Shown here: positions 23,461 to 35,691 of the stretch, in pieces
How positions within the stretch are numbered: position 1 is the stretch's first letter
Layout of the letters: each line of letters starts with the position of its first letter
Assembly (NCBI GenBank): GCA_916613615.1
Contig: OU744724.1
Location: 20,446,171 to 20,510,170 of the forward strand
Length of the DNA: 64,000 nt
Direction of reading: 5' to 3'
Origin: Steromphala cineraria
Lineage: Eukaryota; Mollusca; Gastropoda; Trochida; Trochidae
Notes under the pieces: generated by a model
Database searches by the model: none
Told to the model about the DNA's origin: nothing
The model's input: the letters and a program-made list of their open reading frames with translations, nothing else
Position numbers and translations under genes: made by a program

Positions 23461-24250
23461 TTCACTATACAAAATTATCAGCTCATGTATAGCTTGAAAA
23501 CATTTGGATTTGGACCTAATATTATCAAATGGATTAAAATCCTTGCAGGCAATAATACAGCAGCAGTAATACAAAATGGTCATATCTCATCTTGTTTTCA
23601 GCAAGAATGGAGCTGTAGACAGAGTGACCCAGTTCATCCCTATCTCTTCATCCTTGCAGTAAAAATATTAGGAATTATGATAAGGTCTAATACTGATATT
23701 AAGAGCATAAGAATTAATGACAATGAGCACAAACTTGGCCAATATGCTGATGATACACAACTTTCCCAGATGGATCTGAAAAAAGTCTCAAAGATGCAAT
23801 ACAAACACTCAACAAATTGTATAAAATGTCAGGGCTAAAAATGAATGTAAACAAAACAAAAGCTATATTGTTAGGTTCAATTATTGGTAGTAATATCATA
23901 TTCTAGCTAATGACTTGTACAGTAGAACATGGATATAGCGAACTCGGATATAGCAAACAAATTTTCAAGTCCCATCCCTATGTAATATCATTAAAATTTT
24001 ATGCGTATAGCAAACACCGGAAATAGCGAACTAAATTCTTTGGACCCTTGGAGTTCGTTATATCCGTGCTCTACTGTATTTAGACTGGCACAGTGGGGAC
24101 TTTGAAATATAAGGAATAACTCTTATTGCTTCTCTTAAATACTTAAGAAAATTAACATCAGAAAACACCTAGACCACATAAAAAGATTCCTTGCTGGTTG
24201 GCAAAGAAGAAATTTGACTCTTATTGGGAAAATCACTGTTATTAAAACCC
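23461..24250 (+). pseudogene. Broken LINE reverse transcriptase fragment
   Basis: From 23485 the plus strand reads TFGFGPNIIKWIKILAGN, then QSDPVHPYLFILAVKIL and KLGQYADDTQL, the palm of a non-LTR reverse transcriptase with its YADD catalytic box. Shortly after, the frame shifts: SLKDAIQTLNKLYKMSGLKM continues in another frame. After an inserted MITE (23918-24078) the element resumes with HLDHIKRFLAGWQRRNLTL. The usual QGDPLSPYLF is altered to QSDPVHPYLF. It is dead and truncated at both ends. Confidence 0.85.
23918..24078. mobile_element. MITE with TA ends, inserted in the LINE fragment
   Basis: 161 bases bounded by TA, with ends tacagtagaacatggatata and, reverse-complemented, tacagtagagcacggatata. 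Subterminal repeats of the form tagcgaact/agttcg fold inward. CAGTAGAAC...GGATA ends with TA target sites fit the Tc1/mariner-pogo superfamily. A second copy in the opposite orientation lies at 51576-51743. Confidence 0.75.
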
Positions 24251-24285
24251 TAACTGTCTCATCTTGAGAACAAGATGAAAATAGG

Positions 24286-24523
24286 TTTTTAGGGTGTAGC
24301 CCCTATGGCCCTTATTAGGGATCACAGGGCCACCAAAGCTACAATTTATAATCCTCAATAGCCAAGGAGTCTGTACACAAAGTTTCAGCCTTCTAGGCCT
24401 TATGGTTCTGGAGAAGAAGTCGAAATTCCACAAAGTTTACGGACGGACGGATGGACGGACGGACGCCGGATAACATGCCATGCCATAAGCCCATCGGGCC
24501 TTACAGGCTAGATGAGCTAAAAA
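24286..24523. repeat. Dispersed repeat with ggacggacgg tract, copy 1
   Basis: The unit runs from tttttagggtgtagcc through acaaagtttcagccttctag and ggccttatggttctggag to ggacggacggatggacggac and ends ccttacaggctagatgagct. This class is familiar from mollusc genomes. An inverted copy lies about 0.8 kb away at 25307-25527. Confidence 0.7.
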
Positions 24524-26639
24524 TTCAATATGTCTGTTTAGATAAAATGGATACATCATGTCACACATATGACAAAGGAATATTGCAACTAAAAGAAAAT
24601 ACAATGACAAAAATATTTTAAAAAACACTTGTTTCTCATGTTCTCTCGTGTTCATTTACCTCAAATAGTCAAAATGAACTAGGTCTGGGCTGTTCATTTG
24701 CGTGGATAATTTAAATGTTGAAATTCACATGTACATGTATGGCGGCCTGGGCAAATCTGGCCTTGTGCATTGAGAGCTATAGGCCATACAAAAGAAATGC
24801 TATCATGTCGATATTTACTGTCAAATCAAATGCATCACAAAACATATACTGTAATTTCGATATTAATTCTTTCCCTATATTTTCATAAGATTTGTAAAAA
24901 GTGTCTATGATTGAACTATTTTTCACTTTAGATCGCTCATTTGGCACTTCGGTTGTAATGTTAGATGAATATCCAAAAGGTGTAATTTTGATTTTAAATG
25001 AATTTGAACTTTAAAATGGTTTGATTTTGTGAACTCAGCGAAATAATTATGATGTGGTTGAATTATTGGAGAAGTGGAATTATGGATAATTTTCAGTTAC
25101 ATATCAAAACGTTTCCACTTTCAAAAATATGGCAAGTTGACAACCACAATTTTACCTTTCATAATCAGTATACTGTCACAACTCAATATACCCGGTGCTT
25201 TAAAGTTTTGAATAGCCACATTGTGAGACGCCAGTGGTCAACTATGTCAAACTGTACCGATAGTGTCATCAGATCGAGAAGTAGTGATTGTTGCAGGAAA
25301 GTATCATTTTTAGGTCATCTGGCCTGTAAGGCTTATGGCATGACATGGTGTCCCTCCGTCCGTCCGTCTGTAAACTTTGTGTATTTTCATCTTCTTCCCC
25401 AGAAGCATAAGGCCTAGAAAGCTGAAACTTTGTGTACAGACTCCTTGACTAATGAGGATTAAATTTTTTACCTTTTGTGGCTCTGTTGCCCCTTCTAAGG
25501 GCGGAACCACATTTGCCACACCCTAAAACAAAATTGATATGAAATCTGATCAGCTACAGAGCCAATGGCTATTTTGAAGCTAATTGATATCGCATGGCAA
25601 CATCAGGAAGTTTTGAGTCGAGATTCTGATCGGCCAATGACATGCATAAATCATTCATATATAATTTTGGAAACTTATTTGAAGCAGTCGGAAGGAAAGC
25701 TGTTAAAACCTTTCAAAGAATTGTTTAATGTTGGGGCTTGGACAGATCTAAAATTCTTATCTGTGTACCGTCATGACACTGAAATTAGTTTTTCATCATC
25801 GATGTATGAGCATTTGAATAACAAACAAGTGTTTTATACCCCTTTTACAACATATTAAAACTTGTTTGCGCTGTATCCTTCTGTTATACTTTAGATCTGT
25901 TTGAGACTTCTGCGGGTAACATAATGTTTTGAATTGTAATTACCAACATGTTAACATATTTGATATATACAGTCAGATAAACATGAGATTTTTGCATTAA
26001 ACTATGACATAAATTTGGTGTAAAACAATGAAAACAAGACGACTACAATTACAAATCAATTTCTTTTCGCAACTAGTTGATAACTTTTTTGGATTGTCAG
26101 TAGGTTGCATGAAAAAAACGTTATCACATTAGATATGATCCTTATATGTTGCAAGGACTATATTTGGGTTATGCATCAAAATTAAAACATACACTGAAAA
26201 ACTTTAATTCTGGGTGTGGGTTCTACTTATAAGCTTCGGTCCTAGCTCGGGTAATGTACTTGATCTCTTATACAGTTTAAACTACAGATGTTAATCTTCT
26301 TAATCATATTCTTTCAAATAGCCTATATGTAACTGGTACTACTAATAAAGAATAAGTGAAAACTAAAATGCCATTATAATCTTCCTGGTAATTTATATAT
26401 GCGAACATATTAAATCGGCTTACTTCATAAGTCAGTGTTTAATGAGGACTTTAGGGAATATTTCAATTAATACAGATTTTATAACTATACATTAATAAGC
26501 AGAATTAATTTACTGAATGGGCTAAAATTTTGCTATTAAATGACACAAACTCTGATGCAATAGTAAAGAAAGGTTTTAAAACGGTGCGCGTCAAAGGGCA
26601 AGATTTAGACGGGGGTCGAACACTCAAAACGGTTGGTGA
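24524..26639. other. Intergenic region upstream of AHSA1
   Basis: Apart from the repeat at 25307-25527 nothing is recognised. An open frame at 25565-25858 (plus, 97 codons) has no known similarity and no splice context, and is not called as a gene. Confidence 0.5.
25307..25527. repeat. Dispersed repeat, inverted copy 2
   Basis: The reverse complement of the 24286-24523 unit: ttttaggtcatctggcctgt, then ccgtccgtccgtctg, cataaggcctagaaagctga, and ending cacaccctaaaa. With copy 1 it brackets 783 bases of otherwise featureless AT-rich DNA. Confidence 0.7.
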
Positions 26640-26719
26640 AAGGCAACGCCAAATTATTTACGGAAGAAGTTACCTCCCCTGGTTGATAGGGGGCGATCGT
26701 TGTCAACATCCGGCGTAGT

Positions 26720-26727
26720 TTCCAGAA
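26720..26727. promoter_or_regulatory. Possible heat-shock element upstream of AHSA1
   Basis: TTCCAGAA, two inverted GAA half-sites in nTTCnnGAAn spacing, lies about 75 bases before the AHSA1 start codon. AHSA1 is known to be heat-inducible through HSF1 in vertebrates. A single dimer site is common by chance, so this is only suggestive. Confidence 0.35.
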
Positions 26728-26800
26728 TACACGCGTGTTTTCGGCGCTGAGAGTATAAACAGTTGCTGTGATTACGGTTCATCATAAACAATTTTAAATA

Positions 26801-29800
26801 ATGGCCAAATGGGGAGAAGGCGATCCTCGATGGATCGTAGAAGAAAGACCTGATGCGACTAACGTAAATAATTGGCATTGGTAAGTTAAACATTGGCAAC
26901 CAAATCATCCCCATTTACCCAGAATCTTTACCGGCATCTCCAAAACATCCAAACGAAAGCTATCAGATTCTATGACTGTCACCATAATAGTAATCATTCA
27001 CCACATATGTATACCAGTAAACATATTTCATGTGAAAAAGTTTTCTGATGGTGATATTTCATGTGAAAAAGTTATGATGGTGATCAAAGTTATGTTGTCG
27101 ACAATGTAGAAATACTGGAGTCAGTGACAGAAAGTGATCAACTGTCTGCTAATAATAACTTGCCTAGTTAGGGTGGGGAGATCCTGAATAAAAATGTTTT
27201 GAACATTATGGTAAATTTTTAACATGATTATAAAATGTGCCCTTTCCCAGTATTCCACCGATGATCTGAGACTGTCTAGGATCAATCATGTTATTTATCA
27301 CTTGGCGGATTATATATACTTTTTAATGATGATGTGATGCTCTCTATAACCATCTACAATAAACCTCTATTTTGTAACAACGGAGCAGCAAAGCATAGCA
27401 TGGCGTAGGGGAGCCAGACTGAATCAAGGATGATCATCTAATGCTTTTTAAAACTTGAAACCCTCTCTATTTTTAAAATGTCCTTTTTTAAGAAGACAAG
27501 ACTTTGAAATTTGAATGCAGCAGCTCTTACATTTTTTGGAAAGTTAAGTGTTGTATTTGTGTTATTTCATATTTGGACATTTTTCAAGGCCAATGGCAAT
27601 GTTTATTGCCTTCAAAGTCAAAATGTAGAGGGTTTAAAATGCTTCTCAAACACTTGTTAAAAATCCGAATTTTCAGGCTGTCAGAATCAAGATAGGGTTT
27701 TCTACCAAGATTAGCTTATTTTAAGTCAATTGAGGTATACTTAATCTTTGTCAATTTCATGATTTCCAAAGTGATGAATATATCTTTTTAGATAACATTT
27801 GAAATGAGAATCTCAACTCCAAACTGATGATACATTAATAAGAACTTTTTAAGTGAAATAGAATGTTTATGTGAATTAAATCAATTAATTATTAAATTGT
27901 AATCATTTTATTTTTTAGGGTTGAAAAAGATGCAACAAACTGGTCAAGGGAAAAATTAAAAGAACTGCTGACAGGACTTACAATTGAGGATGAAAAGGGT
28001 TCGTTTTATTCTATTATGAATCTGAAAAGTGATATAAGTAATGTAAATAATGTACTTTACATTTCTTATTTGCCTGCATGATTGTTTTTCAGAGCTCCAG
28101 ATAAGCTGCGTATTTGCGTATTATACGCAAAAGAAAAGTCAAAATATGCAAGCAAAATAATTGTCTGCGTACAGAAAATCATTAAATATTTACTTTTACG
28201 CTACATAAAAATAAGAGTGCGTATTTACCCAATACCACAAAATCACAGTGCGTATCGTATCAATTTCACCAATCGAATTAGTTAAGTGAAAATCATAATT
28301 TTATGTTGTGAAAAACACAAGTTAGACACTGTGTCAAAGCGGCTTCGCTGACTATTCCGAACACTTATTAGAACTCGCTCATGGTTTCATCTTTTGATGA
28401 TGATCTTTTGGTTGCTAGTTGTGTGAGGAGTTTGAAGTCTATTTCATTCACCTTGATCGGGGCCTGGTAAGTTTACATGTACACCCTAAACTAGCATGAA
28501 ACATGATTGCACTCGGGTATCGTCTCTCTTTTCTTTCGGATTTATGAATCGAATATGTTTGTTAATTGTAAAACCTGCCTTTTGATATAAATAAAAGCCA
28601 AAGACATAGCAGTAGACAACAAATATTTGCTGACGATGATTCAAGAACAAATTCAAGATATTCATAGGAAATGTGTTATGCACGTTTAATTCCCGTCATA
28701 ATGTGTTACTTGTGATGGCTTTGCTATAAAGAGTGACCACTCAAACATAAACTTATAAATATCAGCAGTGGTCAATATACGTAGTCGAAAGCTTCCATGT
28801 TGTCATTACAGTAAACACATGTCTCAGAAAGTGTGTTTTTCAAATGTCATAATTTTATGACAATAAACTAAACAAGTGAATACAGCTTGTCTATTCTTTG
28901 TTGTTGATTAAAAGTTTATAACATCTTTAACTTGTCATTTCAAATTGAATACCCACATTTTAAAAAAGTGATGGGTATCAAAAAGTATAGATACCCACTT
29001 CAAATTAGAAATACCCACTTAGTTTTCAAAATACGGGTAACATACCCACATAGGCAAAAGCTTATCTGGAGCTCTGTTTTTTTAACACAATGGTCACTTA
29101 TCATGTAACATGACTTATTCATGCAAAAGTTGGTAATGATTTGACTTGACTCTAATGTTGAAATATTTACTGCAGCCAGAGAGATTTATATACTGGTATC
29201 AACAATACAAGGTCAGATAGACTGGTAACATAATGGTAATGAATACCATTACATTACTTTTACCAGCAGTTTCAAATTCCATTATCAAAGATTTGCTGTA
29301 CATAAAACTCTATTTTCACAACTTATGAAGAATCATTTATTGTTTAAAAGCATACTATTATTTTACCCCCAGAATGATAATGATTCTTATTTCCAGGTGA
29401 CTGTGAGATAAAGGAAGTAACTAAAGTAGAAGGTGAAGCAACAGCTAACAACAGGAAGGGGAAACTCATCTTCTTCTATGAGTTTGTAATCAAAGGAAAA
29501 TGGTCAGGTGAGACAAGAGTATCTTTTCATATAATTTTCTTTTCTTAATATTTCATTTTGAATCTTTTAATCTTCCATCCAATCCGATAATCTATCTTAG
29601 GAGTATGAAAGCATTGTTTTGATTACAATAGCTAATTATTAATTTAAAAGTGATTGAGTTGTTAAACTTTTAAAGTATAATTCTTTAAAAAAATTCTTAT
29701 GTTTAATATTAATTTTTGTTTCAATTACAGATTTAACTGAATATTAAAATTTCATTTAATTTTTAACAGGAAACTTGAAGTCATCAAAAGTCAAATACAA

Positions 29801-32509
29801 GGGAGAATTTGACATACCAAACCTGAGTGAAGAAAATGACCCAGATGAAATAGATGTAAGATGACGAATATTAACAATTTTGTCTGTGCTTAATTTTCTT
29901 CTTCTCAGAACTGAATATGCAATTCAAGGTTAAAAAGATATTTTATATTATGAACTGTTGTTGACGTACCATTTCTCGGTTTTTACTTATTTGGAAATAA
30001 GGCTTCTCGAATCACCAATATAAAGAATGTTGCAATTTATACTCCAAAAAAAAAGAGTGGAAAGTAATATATATTTTTATTTTTCTGTACCTATTTTGCA
30101 AATTTATGTACTTATTTTGCAAGCCTGTAACATTTCTTGAGATATTTTCACCTTAAACCCAGAAATCAACTTCTTAATTTTGTCAAGCCTTATTTAAGAA
30201 GAGAGGAATATGCTGATTGTGATGTTATATCTTGTTCAGGTGAATGTCGGAGTTGACAGTGCTAGTGAAGATGCTTATCAGGTGAAAGAAGTCATGAGGA
30301 AACATGGAACCAAAGCAATTCAGGCAAAGATGGGCGAGTACATCAAACAGCTACGAGAACGTAAGTTATGACCATTTCTCTTTATATGAGGATATTTTAG
30401 CAGTTGAAGTGATGAAAGAGAACAAGTTCTGGATAGTCAACTTCTTGATATTGCAATAAAGAAATTGATTCTCATTAACAGTATTCAGAATACTCCCTTT
30501 ATACCCTGTATATAAAGAAAACTGTTTCCTATGTGTGAAGATGAATGATTTGCTTTCTGTCACACTGTGTTATACACCATAAGATCCTCCTCTGACAATC
30601 TGTACTGATGCTTAAGGTTAAGGTGCTAAAATTTAGATAATTTCAACTCTTTTTCAGAATATGGTCAAGGTATAATCCTACCCACTAAAGATACAAAAAC
30701 AACAAATGTTCCTAAAAAAGAGGTGAGTGGGTTTGAAATATATTTTATGTTACTGTATGCAGTTATTATAATGACATGACTATATGCAGAACAGGGTATA
30801 AGTTTAGATAACTAGCCTGTTATATCATTCACAATAATAGAATAAGTACTTAATGGAAGAAAGTTTAGTATTCTCCAACGTGAATCAAGCAATGTTACTG
30901 AAATGAAGATGCTGTATCTTACCCTTGAATACACTTTGTAAAGTGTAACATATTTGCTGAATATATATGCAAAGAAAGTTATCTATCACTAGGAAATGTA
31001 TGTCATATGTAAATATTCATGAGATAGCTGGCCCACCAAATAATTCACGAGTTAAATGAAATAAGTATTAAATGACAGTAAGTTTATTATTCAGTTTAAC
31101 ACTCTTTCAAATTCATATAATTAAGCATATTTCTGTGTGCTAAACTAAAGATTCTTGTTGTAGAACAAAGTGAAGGAGGAGATGAACAAGATAGTGAGCA
31201 ACTGCAGTACCAAGATGGCTGGGCTCGGGGTACGCATACACACCAAGAAACTTGTCACCAAGGAAGAGTTCAAGTGTAGAGCGGCCGACGTGTACCGGGC
31301 CCTCACAGATAAAGGGGTAAGCACGTGTCAGGTGGATCACAGGTATTGTTAATTTGACTGTCAGATTACAATTTGATTTGGATATAAGGAATATTATGTA
31401 TCCTTTTCACTAGAAAATTAAGCAGCAAGAGTATTTTTCAACAGTATATCTTTCTTGTTCAAGGAAGTAGTAGAAATAGTTCTAGAAATGAGTCTAGGCA
31501 GAAATTCCTTAACCATAAATTAGATTTAGATCAAATTGCTTGAACGTGCAAATATGACAATATGACGGAGTTCCAAAGTTAATTTTTTGCTTATTTTTGT
31601 TTGACAAGTTGATCTTATGTACCGGTATGTTATTTACTGATTTACGAATGCTAATATCTGATGAATATGTATGTCTTGTGAATATCAGTTATTCATATTA
31701 TATTTGGAGTTATAGAAATACTGTACAGGTTATACACATGTGTCCTCAGGACGAAGGGTACTTTGTTGTATGTAGTAAGCATCATTGGCATTAAAAATCT
31801 GTTAGAATCTAGAATATTTATCTTTTTGTTTATTAACTTTTTCCTACAGTGTGACTTCAAAATGCTCTGAAAAGGATCACATTTTTAACTCTAATAATTC
31901 ATTGTCTCAGATGGTCGAAGCCTTCACCGGTGGGTCGGCAGTGCTTGAACCAGCTAAAGGGGAGAAGTTTTCTCTGATGGGAGGTCACGTCACTGGAGAA
32001 TTTATAGAGCTGGTGGGTTTTCGTAAAAAAGTTTCTACATAATAATGTATGTTTTACATTCGGTGGTTCATAATTAAATCTTCATTAAATATATCTGACA
32101 TGCCAAGTTCATTAAATTTTAACAAATTATTACCCAGCCAATTTCATTATGGTTTGTAGCAATTAACTATTGAATACTGATAAAAGAAATTAAAATTAGC
32201 ATTCTACATGCATTTGTTTATTGACATTCTACTTGAAATATATCTTTGCAAAACACCAAGATGACATGTTTTTATGGTTTATAGGTCCCTGATAAGAAGA
32301 TTGTGAAGAAATGGAGAGTGAAATCATGGCCCGCTGAACATTATTCAGAAGTAACGATAGAATTTGAAGAGAAGGAAGATCATACGTTACTGAAACTGAC
32401 CCAGTTAGGTGTACCAGACTCGGAATATGACAGTACGTTACAGGGTTGGAAGAACCACTATTGGGAACGCATGAACCACGCCTTCGGATTTTCTGCTAGA
32501 TTATTTTGA
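26801..32509 (+). CDS. AHSA1: Activator of Hsp90 ATPase (Aha1)
   Basis: Cytosolic co-chaperone that binds Hsp90 and stimulates its ATPase. Nine exons, 26801-26880, 27919-27998, 29397-29507, 29770-29855, 30240-30360, 30658-30722, 31164-31316, 31911-32012 and 32285-32509 (TGA), join without break to 340 residues; human AHSA1 has 338. The N-terminal domain starts MAKWGEGDPRWIVEERPDAT and carries the conserved NxNNWHW motif as NVNNWHW at residues 21-27. It continues through KLIFFYEFVIKGKW. A short charged linker (TNVPKKENKVKEE) leads to the C-terminal START-like AHSA1 domain with LVTKEEFKCRAADVYRAL, VEAFTGGSAVLEPAKGEKF, GGHVTGEFIEL, KKWRVKSWPAEHYSEV, GWKNHYWE and the end GFSARLF. Its intron 27999-29396 holds an inverted-repeat element. 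It probably represents the ancestor of vertebrate AHSA1 and AHSA2. Tail to tail with USP34. Confidence 0.97.
28090..29076. mobile_element. 987-base element with perfect 17-base terminal inverted repeats
   Basis: The ends cagagctccagataagc (28090-28106) and gcttatctggagctctg (29060-29076) are exact reverse complements. The right subterminal region repeats atacccac(t) several times between about 28950 and 29055. The left one has gcgtatt repeats. Subterminal arrays of short repeats are typical of hAT-like transposase binding, but no transposase and no clean 8-base target duplication are present. It is a non-autonomous DNA transposon in an AHSA1 intron. Confidence 0.75.
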
Positions 32510-33048
32510 TGAAAGACTTAATAGGCACTCTGATTGACAATTTACCAAGTGACTAGCTTGTCACAAATCAGTGAATGTGCATTCCAACCAAGACACAGCT
32601 TTCAGGTCTTGAGGAAAACTGCAATTCAATGCTCGAAGGAAAATGCTCGCCTTGAGCAAGACGGAGAGACAGCAGATAGAGATAAATGAAGAAACTTTTA
32701 ATTGTGGTTTACAGACTTCACATTTGAAAGATAGTCATGAAGGGAAGTAACTCTGTATTTGTGTCCTCGTTATGTTGCTTCACAACTGCCATATTTTATC
32801 TCATATGAAACTGCATTTAGTAATGTTGACAGATCCTTTTCCACTTTCCAAGAGCTCCAAACAGGGGATTTCTTTAACTTAATGTCCCCTTACAGAAAAT
32901 TATTTCTTGCATGAATAAGGAAGTGTCTTCTCAATGATGAAATCAAATATTTATGAGAAATTTTGAGATCTTTTGTGTCATGTTTAATTTATATTTGTCT
33001 CTGGTGTATGACTACAACTGATTTAGAAAAACTGTAAAGATTTGTGTG

Positions 33049-33054
33049 AATAAA
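33049..33054 (+). terminator. AHSA1 poly(A) signal
   Basis: AATAAA lies 540 bases after the AHSA1 stop. No earlier good hexamer was seen, so a 3' UTR of about 0.55 kb is likely. Confidence 0.5.
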
Positions 33055-35440
33055 TATGTATGTATAACAGTTTGTTTATTCTTTGTAAAGTGTTTCCACA
33101 AAAACTTTATCCCCTTCGGCTTCAAAGACTGGACAATCTAGTTTTTTTCGGCTGTCTCAAAAGGGTTGCCGTTCATGAAAAATCAGCTTTTCTCACAGAT
33201 TCTGATCTTTCTTTCTTGAACTTAAAATGTCTTGAGTATAAATCAGTAATGTGCACATCAAAAATTAGGGAAGTCTCATTGAATTTGTCACGACCCTTGA
33301 CTAAGAGCAAGTTTTTAGCTTCATGAAAGGCCCGATTGGCATATGACATGGCGTCCATCTAAAACCTTCTGCTGTGTCAACTGAGCATGATTATCCAGTA
33401 GAATTGAGGGATGTAGTACATGAGAGCTAGTTAAAATAGTTTATGAAATGGAACGACTGAAATTGCTGTGTAACCAAATTATCACTAGGTGATCATCATC
33501 AGGTGACTGCAGATGGTGAAGGTGACGTGGAACATTTAAGTGATACTGTGATAGGGATCAAAATAGTATATCATGGGCATTGTAAAAGCCAATCCTGTTA
33601 TAGTGTGACATAGGTGTTTTTCTCAAAGCCAAACCTGTAATATACTACAAGACCAAGAGACAAAAGCTTAGACTCACTGTCGAATGAGACTATAATAATT
33701 GTTGAATTGGCAGACATTGTAAAACTGATTTATGCTTGCACAGGTCTTATCTTGTTATCCAAGTGTCATAAACATGTGCATCTTGCAACTTAACTGTCAA
33801 ATTCTGGGGAGAAGTTTGTTGTGGGTTTTGTGACGTGATTGGGATCCCCATATATTGAGGACAATGTTTCATTATTTTGTTCGAATGAAATGTTTAACTT
33901 TCCTTACAACATAGCTGCTGCATTTATGCATGTAAATGGGAGTCTCTAATGCTTATGCAATATGAGCTAGAAAATTTTCATTACATTTAGCACTGTGATT
34001 AAACTTTTGTCAAGTGGTATAGCAGCACAAGGGTATTGTCAAAGCAAATCCTGTAACAGTCCTCTACCCCACAAATCTTTCATTGGATCTCGCCTTCATA
34101 AGTACCATCTTTTCAAGAATAACAACACAAGATTTGCTTGAAAATTGTTTTAGTATATATTCCAGACTGACAATACAATATAAAGACTGCAGCAACGATG
34201 GCAAGCCCATGGAGCACACATATCATGCATCACCTGATCACTTTCTCTCATCACTCAGCAGTCCGCACATAAATACAAACAAGAGACCACTCACTATATA
34301 CACAACAGGGAAGAGTCTACGTACATCACTGGATTTCGGATGTATTATGGCTAATGACTTGTATCTTTCACACATCATGGTATGTTGGCACATGTCAGAG
34401 AACAACGTTCGCATCTTACTTAAATATATATCTTGATTTGAATTTACAAACTTTCTACTTCCATGTATAATCTAATGATATGTTCTAGTTTGTTTTGAAT
34501 GTATCTGAAGTGGTTTAAAGATATACTTATGCTCTGATTCTATAGTTCTCAAGATGAAAGAGTAAATGATATAAAATCTCTTGAAAGTATTTAACTTTGA
34601 GTTTGATAAAACAAAAGTTTTGCTTCAGCCATTTAAAGACTTCTATTGAAAAAATCTATTCAGAAAGTATTTTTGTTACAAAACATGACAAATTCAGCTG
34701 TTCAGCAAGTAAAGAAATTAAAAAACAGCCATGACAAAATTCAAACATACAGATTCAACGGGATGAAATATTTCTATAAGCTTTCAAAAAAATGCAATTT
34801 ACTGGTACGCAGTAAAATTCTCAACTTAGAGCATAAAATATATTTACTGAAAAATTGAAATGTTAAGAAATCAAATTCTCATATAAAACAAATTAATTTA
34901 TCAACTAAGAAAGTTTATAACTGCATTTTCTGATCACAAGTGATCTTTGCTGTCCCCTTATTGTCTACTAAGGCAGAATAAGCAATTTCACTACATAATG
35001 CTGAGACTTGATAATGAAGTATTCACTGGTTTGTTTCAACCGGCCCAACACAAACATGCCCATTTCTCACAATTTTAATGACTTCTGACCATATGTATAT
35101 TCTTTCATAACAAGACGATATATCCTTTATCACAATGTCATTATCTTAACACACAATTTGAAACTTTTTCACACAGCTTAAAGTCCTCTTTACACACAAT
35201 CACAGTCTCTGCCTCCTTGAGGCTTCAATTGCTGAGCAATTCTTTCTTCCATAAATCATGATACATCACAGAGACCACACAATCTCGCAATATGAAATGT
35301 CCATCAGTGATAAAATCATTCTTATGATCACAATTGTTTTCATGATCAACCACTCATTGTCATGAACAAAAACTCAAATAAACAATGATAAAGTAAGAAT
35401 CGAACATTGTAGCATTTCGACATTCAGTTCAGGAGTGGTC
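33055..35440. other. Convergent intergenic region, AHSA1 to USP34
   Basis: No gene recognised. Open frames at 33060-33326, 34083-34436 (117 codons) and 34646-34858 show no family similarity. The phrase aaagcmaatcctgtaa recurs near 33580, 33630 and 34040, pointing to an old dispersed or tandem repeat. Confidence 0.5.
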
Positions 35441-35446
35441 TTTATT
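35441..35446 (-). terminator. Candidate USP34 poly(A) signal
   Basis: TTTATT on the plus strand is AATAAA on the minus strand, about 245 bases beyond the USP34 stop codon. Motif and distance fit; usage is inferred. Confidence 0.5.
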
Positions 35447-35691
35447 CTTCTAGCAAAGCACCATTAAACATTTTTGTGGGATAAGCAAGGGAACATGCTT
35501 ACCATGTATAAAAGCTGACTGTTGATATTTTAATCAGCTAAACAATATTTTAGAACCACATTTTCACTGTAACATTTTGGAGAATGTGGTTCAGAGTTCC
35601 AGTATCAGGTAAGAATGACAATCATCAGCAAGGAGGATGATCATAACTGAACTGAGAACTGTATGTTGACTCCTTGTTGATGAGAGGCAGT

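Noticed and set aside
25565..25858. 97-codon open frame upstream of AHSA1
   Set aside because: No similarity known to me and no flanking gene structure; it directly abuts a dispersed repeat.
26990..27080. Short direct repeat atttcatgtgaaaaagtt ... gatggtgat
   Set aside because: A simple local duplication of about 34 bases in an AHSA1 intron with no further structure; too minor to call.
33060..33326. 88-codon plus-strand open frame just after AHSA1
   Set aside because: Starts within bases of the AHSA1 poly(A) signal, resembles no family, and has a similar open frame on the other strand; likely 3' flank.
34083..34436. 117-codon open frame between AHSA1 and USP34
   Set aside because: No recognisable family, no splice or poly(A) context, composition like the surrounding AT-rich DNA, and neighbouring old repeat motifs. 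Chance open frame is the simplest reading.
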